Below are positions 53,158-62,481 of a stretch of 64,000 bases of DNA, piece after piece (positions within the stretch are counted from its first letter, which is position 1; each line of letters opens with the position of its first letter). The position numbers were made by a program, and so were the translations under genes. The notes under the pieces were generated by a model. The model searched no databases, had not been told where the DNA came from, and was given only the letters and a program-made list of their open reading frames with translations. The stretch lies in assembly GCA_028277885.1 (NCBI GenBank), contig JANQFK010000003.1, positions 1 to 64,000 of the forward strand, read 5' to 3'. This DNA comes from Myxococcota bacterium. GTDB taxonomy: Bacteria; Myxococcota_A; UBA9160; UBA6930.

Positions 53158-54593
53158 GGCCGCTTCCTCTCCGGCACGCGGCCCACGGCGAAGAGCTCCT
53201 TGGAGAGCTCGATGCCCTCCTCCTTGAGCTTCTCGGCGAACTTCGGGCGGATGCCGCTCGGGATCAGGTCGCCCAGCACCCGACCCTCGGGGTCCACGCC
53301 GTGGCGGGCGAAGCGGAAGATCTCCTGGGTGGTCACCACGAGCCCCTCCATGCCGGTGATCTCGTGCATGCTCACCAGCCGGCGCGTGCCGTCGCTCAGC
53401 CGGGCGAGCTGCACCACCAGGTGGATCGCCGAGGCGATCTGCTCGCGCACGGCGCGCTGGGGCATCTCGATCCCCGACATCGCCACCATGGTCTCGATGC
53501 GCGAGATCGCGTCCCGCGGCGTGTTGGCGTGGATCGTGGTGAGGGAGCCGTCGTGGCCCGTGTTCATGGCCTGGAGCATGTCCAGCGCCTCGCTGCCCCG
53601 GACCTCGCCCACGATGATGCGGTCGGGGCGCATCCGGAGGCTGTTGATCACGAGCTCGCGCTGGGCCACGCGGCCGCGGCCCTCGAGGTTCGGCGGCCGC
53701 GTCTCGAGGCGCACCACGTGGCGCTGCTGGAGCTGGAGCTCCGCCGAGTCCTCGATGGTGACGATCCGCTCGTCCTCGGGGACGAAGCTGGAGAGCACGT
53801 TCAGCAGGGTCGTCTTGCCCGCGCCGGTGCCTCCCGAGACCACGATGTTGAGGCGGCCCCTCACCGCGGCGCGCAGCAGGTCCACGGTCTCGTCGCTGAG
53901 CGTGCCGTTGGTGACCAGGCTCCCGGCGGTGAGGGGGTCGGCGGCGAAGCGGCGGATCGACAGGCAGGGGCCGTCGAGGGCGAGGGGCGGCACGACCACG
54001 TTCACCCGGGAGCCGTCGGCGAGCCGGGCGTCCACCATGGGGGTGGACTCGTCCACCCGGCGGCCCACCGCCGAGACGATCTTGTCGATGATGCGCAGCA
54101 GGTGGGCGTCGTCCTTGAAGCGCGCCAGGGTCTGCTCGATGCGGCCCGCGCGCTCCACGAAGATGCGGTCGTGGCGGTTCACCAGGACGTCGCAGACCGT
54201 CGGGTCCTGGAGCAGGGGCTCGAGGGGGCCCAGGCCGAAGACCTCGTCCTGCACCTCGCGCACCACCGTGTCGCGCTCGTCGCGGGTGAGCGGCACCCGC
54301 TCCTCGTCGAGGATGCGGCGGACCAGCTCGGCCACGTCGCCGCGCACCCGCTCCTCGCTCACCTGCCCGATGCGGGTCAGGTCGAGGTGGTCGAACAGGC
54401 GGTTGTGGACCCGGGACTTGAGCTCCTGGTACTCCACCGCCTTGGGGCGCCGGCTGGCGGCGTCGCCGCTCCCGGACCCGGCGGCCGGGGCGGGCAGCGG
54501 CGTCACGGCCGCGGCGCGGCCGCCGGACGCACCGGCGGCCGGTCGCGGGGGCTCGGCCTCCCGCACCCGGCGCAGGCGCTCGATCAGCGCCAC
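53154..54593 (-). CDS. cpaF: Tad pilus assembly ATPase CpaF/TadA
   Basis: This 479-residue protein is the secretion ATPase that powers Flp pilus assembly. After a Pro/Ala-rich N terminus (1-55) comes the N-terminal domain and then the RecA-like domain with Walker [14 protein letters not shown] (254-262 core), an Asp box [14 protein letters not shown], Walker B with [16 protein letters not shown] and a His box [12 protein letters not shown]. The GTG at 54593 overlaps the cpaE stop by ten bases, consistent with coupled translation. Confidence 0.92.
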   Translation of the reverse strand: MALIERLRRVREAEPPRPAAGASGGRAAAVTPLPAPAAGSGSGDAASRRPKAVEYQELKSRVHNRLFDHLDLTRIGQVSEERVRGDVAELVRRILDEERVPLTRDERDTVVREVQDEVFGLGPLEPLLQDPTVCDVLVNRHDRIFVERAGRIEQTLARFKDDAHLLRIIDKIVSAVGRRVDESTPMVDARLADGSRVNVVVPPLALDGPCLSIRRFAADPLTAGSLVTNGTLSDETVDLLRAAVRGRLNIVVSGGTGAGKTTLLNVLSSFVPEDERIVTIEDSAELQLQQRHVVRLETRPPNLEGRGRVAQRELVINSLRMRPDRIIVGEVRGSEALDMLQAMNTGHDGSLTTIHANTPRDAISRIETMVAMSGIEMPQRAVREQIASAIHLVVQLARLSDGTRRLVSMHEITGMEGLVVTTQEIFRFARHGVDPEGRVLGDLIPSGIRPKFAEKLKEEGIELSKELFAVGRVPERKRP

Positions 54594-55783
54594 GGGTTCC
54601 GGGTCCGCAGCCAGCGGCGCGCTGCATCGAGGTGCCCGGCGTCGTTCTCGAGCTCCGGCCGGGGCAGGCCGAGCCACTCGTGGAGGTCGGCGGCGAGCTC
54701 GTCGAGGGCGGCGCGCAGGGGGCTGCCCGGCGCCGCCTGGGCCAGGGGGCGACCGAAGTTGCAGGTCTCCTGGGCGGCCGCGAAGTCGTTGGGCAGGCGG
54801 ACGTCGGCGCTGCGGCCCAGGAACTCCCGCACCTCGCGGTCGCTGGCCTGGTTGGGGTGGCCGCCCCGGTTCAGCACCAGGTGGACCCGCGAGTGGGGCA
54901 TGCCCAGGCGCTCGAGCAGGGAGAGCATCGAGCGGGCGTGGTGCAGCGAGGGGATGTCGAGGGTGCTGACGAGCAGCACCTCGTCGGCCAGGTCCAGGGC
55001 CCGCAGGGACACGTCGCTGAAGTCCCGCGACAGGTCGAGGAGCGTCCAGTCCGCCAGGCGCCGCGCGATCTCGATGGCCTCTCCGACGCGCTCGGCGTCC
55101 ACCAGGTCCGCGTCCTCGGGCTGGGTGGGCGCGGCCAGCAGCCGCGTGCCGCTCGGGTGGCGCTGGAGCACCGTGCGCAGCCAGGTCGCGTCGAGGTCCC
55201 CGTCGCGCTGCTCGAGGTCGGCGAGGGTGTGGTCCGGCTGGAGGTCCAGGTAGAGGGCCGCATCGCCGTGGCGCAGGTTCAGGTCGACCAGCGTCGCGCG
55301 GCTGCCGAGGCCGCGCAGGGAGAGGGCGAGCTGGCTCGCCACCAGGGTGGCGCCGGCGCCGCCCTTGGCGCCGAGCACCGCCACCACCGGGCACGCCGCG
55401 GCCCGCTCGTCGACGCTGGTGCCGGACACGCCCAGCTCGGTCAGGCTGCCGCGCAGGCGCTCGGCGTCGCAGTCCAGGGGCAGGTAGTGGCGGGCGCCCA
55501 GGCGCAGCGCGCGCAGCACCGTCTTGCCGCTCTCCTCGGGGCCCAGGGCCACGAAGGGCGGGCGCGGCGTGGGAAGGCTCTCGACGGCGTCGAGGAACAG
55601 GTCCGCCTTCTCGCCCAGCGCGACCACCAGGGCCGAGGGGCGCCGCTGCTTGACCCGCGGCACCAGGGCGCCGGGGTCGCTCAGGCAGGTGGCGACGAGC
55701 TTGCCCTCCGCCTCGAGGGCGGCACCCAGCCCGACGAGCCGCTCTTCCGGCTCCGCCAGCACGACGACTTCGTTGCGTTCCAT
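54584..55783 (-). CDS. cpaE: CpaE/TadZ-like localization ATPase
   Basis: This 399-residue protein has a receiver-like N-terminal domain (1-120) without an obvious phosphorylation site pattern, then a MinD/ParA-type ATPase domain. Its deviant Walker A is [12 protein letters not shown] (Lys140). CpaE/TadZ proteins place the pilus machine at the pole. The ATG at 55783 follows GAGGT by eight bases and is preferred to a GTG nine bases upstream. Confidence 0.85.
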   Translation of the reverse strand: MERNEVVVLAEPEERLVGLGAALEAEGKLVATCLSDPGALVPRVKQRRPSALVVALGEKADLFLDAVESLPTPRPPFVALGPEESGKTVLRALRLGARHYLPLDCDAERLRGSLTELGVSGTSVDERAAACPVVAVLGAKGGAGATLVASQLALSLRGLGSRATLVDLNLRHGDAALYLDLQPDHTLADLEQRDGDLDATWLRTVLQRHPSGTRLLAAPTQPEDADLVDAERVGEAIEIARRLADWTLLDLSRDFSDVSLRALDLADEVLLVSTLDIPSLHHARSMLSLLERLGMPHSRVHLVLNRGGHPNQASDREVREFLGRSADVRLPNDFAAAQETCNFGRPLAQAAPGSPLRAALDELAADLHEWLGLPRPELENDAGHLDAARRWLRTRNPWR

Positions 55784-55808
55784 GTCTCGCACCTCGCTGG
55801 GGTGGCGG

Positions 55809-56084
55809 TTACTCGAACTCTCCGATCACGATCCCCGAGCCCTTGCGCCCGTTCGAGCGCCGGTGCTCCTGGGCCTCCTGGCCCTTGCTGTAGTTCTCGA
55901 GCACGTGCTCGGCGCTGCGCGCTTCCAGGCCTTCGCGGGTGGGCGTCGGCGCGCCCGGGTTCGCGATCATCGCGTCCCGGTTGGCGCGCACGGCCTCTCC
56001 GTAGTGCTCTCCCACGGCCGAGGGCGTGTTGCAGCCGGCCAGGCACAGGGCGAGGGCGAACCAGGCGACGTGGAGGGGTCTCAT
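55809..56084 (-). CDS. small lipoprotein of the Tad locus
   Basis: This 91-residue protein has a lipoprotein signal ending in LCLAGC. The mature part is short and charged, with a basic NGRKGSGIVIGEFE tail. Its start overlaps the secretin stop (ATGA). CpaD-type pilus lipoproteins occur at this spot in some Tad loci, but this one is much shorter and I see no specific similarity. A role in secretin assembly is inferred from position. Confidence 0.6.
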   Translation of the reverse strand: MRPLHVAWFALALCLAGCNTPSAVGEHYGEAVRANRDAMIANPGAPTPTREGLEARSAEHVLENYSKGQEAQEHRRSNGRKGSGIVIGEFE

Positions 56085-57571
56085 CGAAGCTCCTTCTCCG
56101 CACCCTCGATGGAGATGCGGTGACCGATGGCGCCCAGCAGGCCGCCCTGGACGTTGCCCACGGTGCTCGGGACGTCGGCCTCGGGCGGCCGGCCCTCGAT
56201 GGCGGGCGTGAGGTAGAACTCGTAGTCCGACGGCTCCACGAAGTGGTCCGTCGGCAGCGGCGGCCGGCCCTCGGGCAGCGGCTGCACCAGCCGCGGGCGG
56301 ACCACGAGGACCAGCTCCGTCTCGTTCTTCTGGTACTCCTTGCTGCGGAACAGCGTGCCCAGCACCGGGATGTCGCCGAGCAGCGGGTACTGGCTGGCCT
56401 GCTCGCGGACGTCCTCGCTCAGCAGCCCGGCGATCGCGAAGGCCTCGCCGTCGCCGAGCTCGACGCCCGTGGCGGCGCGCCGCGTGCGGAAGCCCGGCAC
56501 CGTGGTGCCGTCCACCGAGGTGCCGAGGGTGAAGTCCGGCTCGCTCACCTCGGGCGAGATCTCCATGTGGATCCGGTCCTCGGAGAGCACCGTGGGCGTG
56601 AAGTCCACCAGCACGCCGAACTTCTTGAACTCGATGGTGATGGAGCCGAAGGCGCCGCCCTGGGCGATGGGGATCGGCACCTCGCCGCCGGCCAGGAAGC
56701 TCGCCGACTGGCCGCTGCGGGCCAGCAGGGTGGGCTCCGCCAGCACCTTCACCAGGCCCCGCTGCTGGAGGAAGTTCAGGAACGAGGTGAAGGACGTGGC
56801 ACCGAAGTTGGTGAAGCCCGCCACCAGGTTCACCTGGTCCGACAGCAGCACCGCGTCGGCGGTGGAGAGGTCGGCGTCGAGGCTCACCAGGTTGTCGATG
56901 AAGTTGAAGATCTGGAACTGGTGGTTGCCGCTCTCGGCGATGGCGGCGAAGTTCGCCTCCATCTCCTTGGTGATGCGGCGGGACATCTCGGCGATCGTCA
57001 CCTCGATCATCACCTGGTGGTTCCCGCCCACCTCGAGGAGGTTGATGATCTTGCTGGAGTCCTCCTCCTCGGGGAAGAAGGCCCGGGCGACGCGCAGGGC
57101 GCGGTCCATGGAGGCGGTGTTCGGCACCGTGCCCTTCAGCACGATGGACTCGCCGACCCGCTCGATGCGGATGTCGTCGTTGCCGCTCACGCGCTTGAGC
57201 TCGCGCTCGATGCCGGCGTGGGGCCGCGCGACGGCGAGGTCGATGGCGGCCTGGGGGCGGCCGGCGCCGTCCCAGAGCACCACGTTGGTCTCGCCCACGT
57301 CCCGGGCCACCAGCTGGAGCTCGCGGCTGCCGATCACCACGACGTCGGCCACCTTGGGGTCGCCCACGGAGACGCGGCGCACGTCGTAGCGGGGATGGAG
57401 CAGGAGCGACTTGCCCTGCTCCACCTCGAGCCGGCGCACCAGGTCGTCGCCCGCGGCCAGCTCCACCACGCCCGGGGCCGCCTGGACGCCCGCGGCGAGA
57501 GCCAGACCCAGCACCAGGATCCACGCTGCGCGGAGCCGGCTTCGCTGCCTGTTCGAGTTGGCTTCACCCAT
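56081..57571 (-). CDS. cpaC: Tad pilus secretin CpaC/RcpA
   Basis: This 496-residue protein has a signal peptide (cut near VQAAPG), an N-terminal pilus-and-secretin domain with GKSLLLHP and GDPKVADVVVIG, a BON-like stretch VLKGTVPNTASMDRAL and the secretin domain ending near VVRPRLVQPL. VPIPIAQGG and PLLGDIPVLGTLFRS are the usual secretin motifs. It would form the outer-membrane channel for the pilus, which supports a Gram-negative envelope. Confidence 0.92.
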   Translation of the reverse strand: MGEANSNRQRSRLRAAWILVLGLALAAGVQAAPGVVELAAGDDLVRRLEVEQGKSLLLHPRYDVRRVSVGDPKVADVVVIGSRELQLVARDVGETNVVLWDGAGRPQAAIDLAVARPHAGIERELKRVSGNDDIRIERVGESIVLKGTVPNTASMDRALRVARAFFPEEEDSSKIINLLEVGGNHQVMIEVTIAEMSRRITKEMEANFAAIAESGNHQFQIFNFIDNLVSLDADLSTADAVLLSDQVNLVAGFTNFGATSFTSFLNFLQQRGLVKVLAEPTLLARSGQSASFLAGGEVPIPIAQGGAFGSITIEFKKFGVLVDFTPTVLSEDRIHMEISPEVSEPDFTLGTSVDGTTVPGFRTRRAATGVELGDGEAFAIAGLLSEDVREQASQYPLLGDIPVLGTLFRSKEYQKNETELVLVVRPRLVQPLPEGRPPLPTDHFVEPSDYEFYLTPAIEGRPPEADVPSTVGNVQGGLLGAIGHRISIEGAEKELR

Positions 57572-57611
57572 GGTCTTCTCTCCGCGTCTGCCCGGACCGG
57601 CCGGGGACCGC

Positions 57612-58409
57612 TCAGTAGGCCTCGCTGGTGACCGAGGTGCCCTTGATCACCTGCATGCTCGGGCCGCCTCGGGCCGCGCGGGGGCGCGCCTTCGGCTTCC
57701 CCATCAGGTCCTTCGCCATGACGGGCAGGCTCGGCACCTTGGCGTCGTCGCCGGGCCCGCGCAGGGCGAGCTGGAGCCGGCCCTCGTGGGCGGCGTGCAC
57801 GAGGCGCTCGGCCTCGGCCGGGTCCACCTCGAGGGTGGCGACGTTCACCACCTTGGGCTCGCCGTCCCGGGCCCGGTCGATGGTCTGGTCCACCGCCAGG
57901 ACGCGCACGTCCTGGAGGATCAGGTTCGAGAAGTTGCCCTCGGTCGTGTTGCGCAGCGTGGCGAGCACGTCCACCCGGGAGCCGGGCTGCACGAAGCCGG
58001 CCACGCCGACCACCTGGTCCACCTTCACCGACACGGCGCGATGCTCGGCGGAGATCAGGGCCGGCAGGCCCGCGTCGGTGCCCTCGGGCAGCAGGCCCGA
58101 CTCGAGGAGCGGCTCGCCGGGCATCACCGAGCGCGACACCACGCGGTCCACCAGGCGCCTCGGGTCGCCCATGACGCCGTGGGGCAGGAGGTCCCGCGGC
58201 CACTCGGCCACGTCGAGGTCCGCCGGGGTGAGGGCCCGGCCGGCGGCGATCTCGCGAGCGGCGGTCACCACCGGAGCCACCTCGGGGGCGACGACGACCG
58301 GCGGCTCGCCCAGCTCCGCGATGTAGCTGCGGGCGGCGAGGGCCGCGCCCAGGCCGAAGAAGACGGCGAGGGCGAGGAACAGGAGGGAACGTCGGTTCGA
58401 CAGGGCCAT
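57612..58409 (-). CDS. cpaB: Tad pilus assembly protein CpaB/RcpC (SAF domain)
   Basis: This 265-residue protein has an N-terminal membrane segment (8-26), a SAF domain (about 45-105, with REIAAGRALTPADLDVAEWP and GEPLLESGLLPEG) and the RcpC domain (AVSVKVDQVVGVAGFVQPGS and VDVLAT). It is a periplasmic partner of the secretin. It begins only six bases downstream of the tadE gene. Confidence 0.9.
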   Translation of the reverse strand: MALSNRRSLLFLALAVFFGLGAALAARSYIAELGEPPVVVAPEVAPVVTAAREIAAGRALTPADLDVAEWPRDLLPHGVMGDPRRLVDRVVSRSVMPGEPLLESGLLPEGTDAGLPALISAEHRAVSVKVDQVVGVAGFVQPGSRVDVLATLRNTTEGNFSNLILQDVRVLAVDQTIDRARDGEPKVVNVATLEVDPAEAERLVHAAHEGRLQLALRGPGDDAKVPSLPVMAKDLMGKPKARPRAARGGPSMQVIKGTSVTSEAY

Positions 58410-58415
58410 GGCGGA

Positions 58416-58856
58416 CTACTCCTTCCGCATCACCGACGTGCCGCGCAGCGGCACGCCGTCGAGAGAAGGCACGAGCCCCGAGATCACCGGGAACCGGAAG
58501 TCGTGCACTACGCTGACCTGCATCGGGGTGCCTCGCGGCACGCAGGTGTTGGGAACCGTGATCGTGACGTCGTCCGGCGAGAGGCCGGCGGCGGAGACGT
58601 AGGCCTCCACCACGCCGCGCACCTCGGCGTCGTCGCAGTCGAGGACGCGCACCGCGGCGGCGCGTGCGCCCTCCCGGGCGGCGTTGGTGACCACCTGCCA
58701 GCGCTGGAACGCGATGCCGAACTCGATGACGCCGAACAGCATCAGCAGCAGCAGCGGCGTCACGAACACCATCTCGACCATGGCCGAGCCCGCCCGCAGG
58801 CGGTGCAGGCGACGCACGGGCAGGCGGCCAACGCGGTGGGAGGCGATCAGGCCCAC
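58416..58856 (-). CDS. tadE: TadE-like pseudopilin
   Basis: This 146-residue protein has a basic leader, then RAGSAMVEMVFVTPLLLLML, in which Gly at the cut site and Glu at +5 match the TadE prepilin pattern, and a hydrophobic helix. The C-terminal 100 residues form a beta-rich periplasmic domain with one Cys pair. The GTG at 58856 overlaps the prepilin peptidase stop by ten bases. It should be processed by the adjacent CpaA. Confidence 0.85.
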   Translation of the reverse strand: MGLIASHRVGRLPVRRLHRLRAGSAMVEMVFVTPLLLLMLFGVIEFGIAFQRWQVVTNAAREGARAAAVRVLDCDDAEVRGVVEAYVSAAGLSPDDVTITVPNTCVPRGTPMQVSVVHDFRFPVISGLVPSLDGVPLRGTSVMRKE

Positions 58857-59521
58857 GGCGCCCCCCAGGCCAGGGTCGCGGACGCGCCCAGTGCGAGGAC
58901 CGCGCCGAAGGGGATGACCCGCGCCGCCAGGGAGCCGGGCGCGGGCGGCATCCAGACCCAGCGCCGCGCCAGCAGCGACGCGACGAAGCTGCGCTGCCAG
59001 CGCGAGAGCAGCGCGCCGAGCTCGCCGCCGACGGCGAGCAGCGCGAGGCCCAGGACGCCGCCGATCAGCGCGCTCCAGACCAGTGCGGTCAGGAGCCAGG
59101 CGGCGCTGCCCCACACCGCGCCCAGGGCGGCGGCGGCCTTGACGTCCCCGGCGCCGAGGAAGCCGAGCCGCCAGGAGGGCAGCAGCAGCACGAGGGCCAC
59201 GGCCGCCGCGGCGAGGGCGTGGCCGAAGCCCGCGAGGCCCCCGGTGAAGCCGTGGGCCGCGAGGGCCAGCGCGAGGGCTCCGCCGGTCAGCCAGTTCGGG
59301 AGGCGCAGGCGGCGGACGTCGCTCTCCACGCCGAGGGCGAAGAAGAGCGCCGTGGCCACGACGCGCGGCTCGAGGCTGGCCCCCGCCGCGAGCACGCAGC
59401 CCGCCGCGAGCCCGGCGGCGATCCAGGAGACCGCCGGACTGCGGGGAGCTGCGGTTGCCGGCGCGACGTCACACGTCGCCGGCTGCGCCACAGAGGGCGC
59501 ACTCGCGGGGTGCGGGCCCAT
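58847..59521 (-). CDS. cpaA: prepilin peptidase CpaA/TadV
   Basis: This 224-residue membrane protein is an A24-family aspartyl protease. The two catalytic aspartates are Asp68 in GVESDVRRLRLPNWL and Asp126 in FLGAGDVKAAAALG (the GxGD motif). It lacks the N-methylase domain of PilD, as is normal for Tad systems. It would process the Flp pilin and TadE encoded on either side. Confidence 0.9.
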   Translation of the reverse strand: MGPHPASAPSVAQPATCDVAPATAAPRSPAVSWIAAGLAAGCVLAAGASLEPRVVATALFFALGVESDVRRLRLPNWLTGGALALALAAHGFTGGLAGFGHALAAAAVALVLLLPSWRLGFLGAGDVKAAAALGAVWGSAAWLLTALVWSALIGGVLGLALLAVGGELGALLSRWQRSFVASLLARRWVWMPPAPGSLAARVIPFGAVLALGASATLAWGAPWA

Positions 59522-59540
59522 CGCGGTGCGTTCTCGGGTC

Positions 59541-59720
59541 TTAGTTGCCGGCGCCGGCGTTGATCGTCGCGACGACGGTCTGGAGGGCGTTGTCGATGGC
59601 GTCGCCCAGCTGGCCCCAGAAGGCCGCCGCGGTCACGGCGAACACCGTGGCCACGATGGTCCACTCGACCATCTCCATCCCGCTCTCGTCCTTCAGGAAG
59701 CGCTTGATTCCGTTCCGCAT
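59541..59720 (-). CDS. flp: Flp family pilin
   Basis: This 59-residue protein is the major pilin. The leader MRNGIKRFLKDESG is followed by MEMVEWTIVATVFAVTAAAF, a hydrophobic pilin helix. The cut site Gly and the Glu at +5 fit the Flp pattern, but the usual Tyr at +6 is Trp. It is the second gene of the locus after tadG and has a long leader region of its own, so it probably has a separate promoter. Confidence 0.88.
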   Translation of the reverse strand: MRNGIKRFLKDESGMEMVEWTIVATVFAVTAAAFWGQLGDAIDNALQTVVATINAGAGN

Positions 59721-60047
59721 GATCCACCTCTGCGTTCTGGCCCTGCTCCGCTCCCGGGAAGGGGGCGGGGGATCGGGCACCTTGAGTGAGTGGCGGGGGC
59801 CGCCTCGCAGGTGATGTTCGGAGCCGGAGACGCCGCGCATCGCTGCGGCTTCCGTCCCCCCCCCCACCCGCCAAGGACACCCTTCCGACCGACTACGAAG
59901 CAACCTGCGTGCCGCGGACGCCCGGTCGGCACGCGCGCGAGCGCCCGCGCCGGGCTTCCCGCGCGCATGCGCGCGGGCTGCCGGCGCCCGCGCACGCGGA
60001 TCGCGTGCAGCTCGTGTAGTGGAGTTCCGGTTCTGGGCAGGCGGGGG
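59721..60047. other. 327-bp region between tadG and flp with G tract and palindrome
   Basis: This space should hold the terminator of tadG and the promoter of flp on the minus strand. A perfect 20-base palindrome CCCGCGCGCATGCGCGCGGG lies at 59958-59977 and can form a strong hairpin about 70 bases after the tadG stop. A run of ten C (ten G on the coding strand) lies at 59856-59865, about 136 bases upstream of the flp start. I see no clear sigma-54 site. Confidence 0.5.
59958..59977. terminator. 20-bp perfect GC palindrome downstream of tadG
   Basis: The sequence reads CCCGCGCGCATGCGCGCGGG and is fully self-complementary. It lies about 70 bases beyond the tadG stop codon on the minus strand and is flanked by further GC-rich complementary stretches (GCCCGG and CCGGGC). 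No U tract follows. It may pause or end tadG transcription before flp. Confidence 0.45.
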
Positions 60048-61169
60048 CTACCGGACCACGCGGACCGGCATGGAGCGCAGGATCGAGAGCAGGATCTCGT
60101 CGAGGTCCTCCTCGTCCGGCGTCTCGAAGTACTGGCCCGAGTGGGTCACCAGCTGCTGCATCAGGCTGGTGTCCTCGGTGTCGGGCCGCGGCGGGAAGCA
60201 GCGCACGTAGCCGTAGGCCGGCAGCCAGAGGGGCTGGTCCAGGAACACGGTGTAGATGCTGACGCCGGCCTCCTCCGCCTCCCGGGCGGCCTGGAGGGCG
60301 TCCGCCCGGCGCTGGAGGGAGACCGAGGGGTTGCCCGAGAGACAGGGCACGCCGTCGGAGACCAGCACGATCACCTTCTCGGCGAAGGGCGGGGAGGACT
60401 GGGTGACGAAGAGGTCCGTAGCGGCGCGCAGCCCCGGAGCGATGTGGGTGCCGCGGCAGGGGAAGAAGGCCGTGTCCCCCTGGCTCGCGCGGCAGATGTC
60501 CACGCCGTCGATGGCGCCGAGCACCAGGGCCTGCTCACCGGGCATGTCGGCGAGGTCCTGCTCCACGGTCGCCTCCTCGTTGAAGCTGACCAGGCCGAGA
60601 CGGTCGCCGGCGACGGCCTGGGACGCCATGCCGTTGGTGAAGCTGCGCAGGGCGGCGAGCGCCTCGGGCATCGCCTGCTCGAAGGAGGCCGTCACGTCCT
60701 GCAGCATCACGACGTCGCGCTGGCCCAGGGCCGCCACCGAGGAGGCGGCGATGTCGGCGCTCTGCATGCCTACTAGTGGCGCCAGGAAGAAGTCCACGCG
60801 CTTGCGGGCCGTCACCTCCACGGCCGAGATGCTGGAGCCGCCCGTGGTGAAGGTGCGCGTCGCGTAGTCCCAGTTGCCCACTACGACGTCGGCGGCGCCG
60901 GTGACCTCGCCGCCGCCGTAGCCCTCGAAGTTCTGGTTGGCGACGCTGCGCGCCGTGGCCTGGGCCTCGGAGAGCGGGACGCCGAGTCGCAGGTCGCCGA
61001 TGGCGGCGTGGGCGCCGGCGTCGGCGGCCGCCTGGAGCTGGGTGCGCGTGGCCAGCGCGTAGCCGTTGTCGATGCTGAGCGCCGCGACCCCCGCCAGGGC
61101 CAGCAGCGCGACCACCACCACCACCTGGACGACGCCCTGCCGGCGACGCTCGCCTCGCTCTCGTGCCAT
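60048..61169 (-). CDS. tadG: TadG-like pilus protein with vWA domain
   Basis: This 373-residue protein has an N-terminal TadE/TadG-type membrane helix (VVQVVVVVALLALAGVAALS) followed by IDNGYALATRTQLQAAADAG, then a von Willebrand factor A domain with the metal site motif DVTAS (Asp158, Thr160, Ser162) and VIVLVSDGVPCL. It should be exposed in the periplasm or at the pilus tip and may bind surfaces or stabilise the machine. It is the first gene of the minus-strand Tad locus. Confidence 0.85.
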   Translation of the reverse strand: MARERGERRRQGVVQVVVVVALLALAGVAALSIDNGYALATRTQLQAAADAGAHAAIGDLRLGVPLSEAQATARSVANQNFEGYGGGEVTGAADVVVGNWDYATRTFTTGGSSISAVEVTARKRVDFFLAPLVGMQSADIAASSVAALGQRDVVMLQDVTASFEQAMPEALAALRSFTNGMASQAVAGDRLGLVSFNEEATVEQDLADMPGEQALVLGAIDGVDICRASQGDTAFFPCRGTHIAPGLRAATDLFVTQSSPPFAEKVIVLVSDGVPCLSGNPSVSLQRRADALQAAREAEEAGVSIYTVFLDQPLWLPAYGYVRCFPPRPDTEDTSLMQQLVTHSGQYFETPDEEDLDEILLSILRSMPVRVVR

Positions 61170-61186
61170 GGCTGCTCCCCATCTTC

Positions 61187-61200
61187 GGGGACGAGTCCCC
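61187..61200. promoter_or_regulatory. short palindrome in the tadG leader
   Basis: GGGGAC-GA-GTCCCC is a six-base perfect inverted repeat with a two-base spacer, 18 bases upstream of the tadG start. It could be an operator or a leader hairpin that affects ribosome access. No known binding-site family matches it. Confidence 0.3.
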
Positions 61201-61421
61201 GGGGCCGGGTACGCAATCCGCGTGCCGCGGCTCCCGGCGGCCCGCGCCCGACGCGACGCGCCCCGCCGGCACGCGGGCTCCCGTGCGCTCCTGCCGACCG
61301 GCTGCGCGGTCCGTGCGCCCGGCGCAGCCCGCCCGGGCCTCCCCCGGTCTTCCCAGAGTGGGAAGCCGGCTACCCCCGCGCCCCTGGCCCCGGCCGCGCC
61401 GCCGAGCTAGGGGTCGGCGCC

Positions 61422-62339
61422 ATGGCGAGGCCCCAGGTCCACCTGCTCGACGCCCACGTCTACATCTTCCGCGCCTACTTCTCGCTGCCCGAGATGGAGG
61501 CGCCCGACGGCACGCCCACCCACGCCGCCTACGGCTTCGCCAACACCCTGATCCGCTACCTGACCGAGCGCGAGCCCAGCCACCTGGCCTGCTGCTTCGA
61601 CCACTCGATGACGAGCTTCCGCAACGAGGAGCTGCCGGAGTACAAGAGCTCCCGGGGCGAGCCCCCGGACGACCTCGAGCCCCAGTTCGAGCTGTGCCGC
61701 GAGGCCGCCCGCGCCCTGGGCGTGGCGGTCTACGAGGCGCCGGACTACGAGGCGGACGACGTGATCGCCACCCTGACCGACCGCCTGCTGCCCGGGGGCG
61801 CGGGGGTGGTGGTGGTGAGCTCGGACAAGGATCTCGCCCAGCTCGTCACCGAGGACGACCGCGTGGTGCTCTACGACCTGGCGCGGGACCGCACCCTCGA
61901 CGCCGACGGCGTGCGCGCGCGCTTCGGCGTCGCGCCGGACCAGATCCCCGACTACCTCGGGCTGGTGGGCGACAGCGTCGACGACATCCCCGGCGTCCCG
62001 GGCGTCGGGCCCAAGAGCGCCGCGGCCGCGCTCGCCACCTTCGGCAGCCTCGACGCCTTCCCGGACAGCCCCAACGCCTGGGAGGAGGTGGCGGTGCGCG
62101 GAGCGCGGCGCCTCGCCGAGCGCTTCGCCCGGCATCGCGAGCAGGCCCTCGCCATGCGGGGCCTCGCCACGGTGGTGCGCGACGTGCCCGGGATCGAGCC
62201 GGAGCTGCCCGACCTGGCGTGGCGCGGCGCGGATCCGGTCGCGGTCGAACGTCTGTTCGAGCGCCTCGGATGGGGTCGGATCGCCACGCGGATCCCCCGC
62301 TGGTCCGCTGCGCCGGGCGAGAATCAAACCTTGTTCTGA
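61422..62339 (+). CDS. 5'-3' exonuclease (FEN/Pol I N-terminal type)
   Basis: This 305-residue protein is a stand-alone 5'-3' exonuclease like the N-terminal domain of DNA polymerase I. The acidic metal sites are seen in LLDAHVYIFRAYF, APDYEADDVIATL and VVSSDKDLAQLV. The helix-hairpin-helix region reads LGLVGDSVDDIPGVPGVGPK. A possible role is removal of RNA primers or flaps. It is divergent from tadG. Confidence 0.9.
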   Translation: MARPQVHLLDAHVYIFRAYFSLPEMEAPDGTPTHAAYGFANTLIRYLTEREPSHLACCFDHSMTSFRNEELPEYKSSRGEPPDDLEPQFELCREAARALGVAVYEAPDYEADDVIATLTDRLLPGGAGVVVVSSDKDLAQLVTEDDRVVLYDLARDRTLDADGVRARFGVAPDQIPDYLGLVGDSVDDIPGVPGVGPKSAAAALATFGSLDAFPDSPNAWEEVAVRGARRLAERFARHREQALAMRGLATVVRDVPGIEPELPDLAWRGADPVAVERLFERLGWGRIATRIPRWSAAPGENQTLF

Positions 62340-62481
62340 TTCGCTCGCCCGGCTTGACCCCCCTGCAACGCCCGCAAGGCTCTTCCCGGCGGAGGCGTCC
62401 GGGCTTACCATGGCGCCCGCCCGAGGGGACGGCGCCGCAAGAGCCCGCCCCGCCGAAGCGACCCACGTAGGAGGAGAGTCC

